A model generated the notes under the pieces. It had not been told where the DNA came from. It was given only the letters and a program-made list of their open reading frames with translations, and did not search any database. From positions 1 to 5,755 of the forward strand of contig JAEZLB010000203.1 of the NCBI GenBank assembly GCA_023435945.1: 5,755 nt of DNA, in the 5' to 3' direction. Below are positions 5,369 through 5,755 of the stretch, piece by piece. The translations under genes and the position numbers were made by a program. Each line of letters begins with the position of its first letter. Positions within the stretch are counted from its first letter, which is position 1. This DNA comes from Pseudomonadota bacterium. GTDB lineage: Bacteria; Pseudomonadota; Gammaproteobacteria; Burkholderiales; Burkholderiaceae_D.

Positions 5369-5755
5369 TTATCCGACGATGCTTCTCCACAAGGCAAGTT
5401 TTTGATCGAAGGAAAGCTGGGCATTGGCAGGAGATGAGGACGGAAGCACAACAGTTTCATACCCCAGGGCGGCGAACGCAGGTTCCAGCTTTCCCGAGGT
5501 CTTGCCATTGAAGCAAACGCGCTTCAGCCTGGGACAGGCTTGCCGGAGAAAGCTGAAGTCATTGGCCTGGGCATTGCGTATGGAGGAATCCAGGCTGCCC
5601 CGGCGATGGCAGCGCTCTATAACATCCCACAGGCCTATGTGCCGCTGTAGCAGACCTTCCAGGCGGGTCTGGTAAGGCAGTGATGCCAGGTCTTCGCCCA
5701 GCACGGCAGAAATCAGCCGCCAGAACTGGTTGCGCGGATGGGCGTAATACTGGGC
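5369..5755 (-). CDS. DNA-deoxyinosine glycosylase (uracil-DNA glycosylase family 6), C-terminal part
   Basis: The last 128 residues of a base-excision-repair glycosylase of the hypoxanthine-DNA glycosylase type, which removes deaminated adenine (hypoxanthine) from DNA. The N-terminus lies beyond the right edge. The visible part starts inside the hallmark QYYAHPRNQFW (residues 2-12 of the fragment). It continues with GLWDVIERC and RRGSLDSSI (about 41-59), then RVCFNGKTSGKLE (79-91), where the family has a conserved Asn-Gly after a strand. Near the end is LPSSSPAN (104-111), the family's Ser-Pro-Ala-Asn motif. The frame stays open to the window edge, so GTG 5704 is an internal valine codon, not a start. 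It heads the visible part of the three-gene minus-strand cluster. The specificity is taken from family resemblance; related MUG/UDG enzymes act on uracil or thymine mismatches. Confidence 0.85.
   Translation of the reverse strand, partial: AQYYAHPRNQFWRLISAVLGEDLASLPYQTRLEGLLQRHIGLWDVIERCHRRGSLDSSIRNAQANDFSFLRQACPRLKRVCFNGKTSGKLEPAFAALGYETVVLPSSSPANAQLSFDQKLALWRSIVG

Noticed and set aside
5369..5704. Treating GTG 5704 as the glycosylase start
   Set aside because: The frame is open to the window edge and the upstream residues carry the family motif QYYAHPRNQFW, so the gene is simply cut by the window.

Overview
The window looks like chromosomal DNA from a betaproteobacterium, most likely Burkholderiales and perhaps Oxalobacteraceae (Herbaspirillum/Collimonas/Herminiimonas-like). 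This rests on remembered protein resemblance and moderately high GC, not on a search. It is densely coded housekeeping-type sequence. I see no insertion sequence, CRISPR array, prophage, tRNA or rRNA.

Layout from left to right. (1) Positions 1-495, minus: the first 165 codons of a class III PLP aminotransferase of the acetylornithine transaminase (ArgD) type, running off the left edge. (2) Positions 496-772: a 277-base gap holding, on the minus strand and upstream of the aminotransferase, a sigma70-like promoter, a 22-codon ORF containing three consecutive Arg codons, and a strong intrinsic terminator. (3) Positions 773-1801, minus: a 342-residue 2Fe-2S ferredoxin/FAD/NAD(P) reductase. (4) Positions 1814-2722, plus: an atypical short-chain dehydrogenase (YeeZ-like). 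It is divergent from the reductase, with only 12 bases between the two start codons. (5) Positions 2766-4550, minus: a full-length GspE/PilB-type secretion ATPase, convergent with the dehydrogenase. (6) Positions 4553-5359, minus: a spermidine-synthase-like protein. (7) Positions 5369-5755, minus: the C-terminal part of a DNA-deoxyinosine glycosylase (UDG family 6), running off the right edge.

Genes 7, 6 and 5 are packed head to tail (9-base gap, then a 2-base gap or 4-base overlap) and probably form one operon reading right to left. They share no obvious pathway: base-excision repair, polyamine-like chemistry and secretion/pilus ATPase.

The most interesting region is 612-765. The promoter, a possibly leaderless short ORF with an Arg-Arg-Arg run, and the terminator together resemble a ribosome-dependent attenuator ahead of an arginine-pathway gene. 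The simpler alternative is a small RNA, or just the 3' end of the reductase transcript. Only comparative data can separate these.
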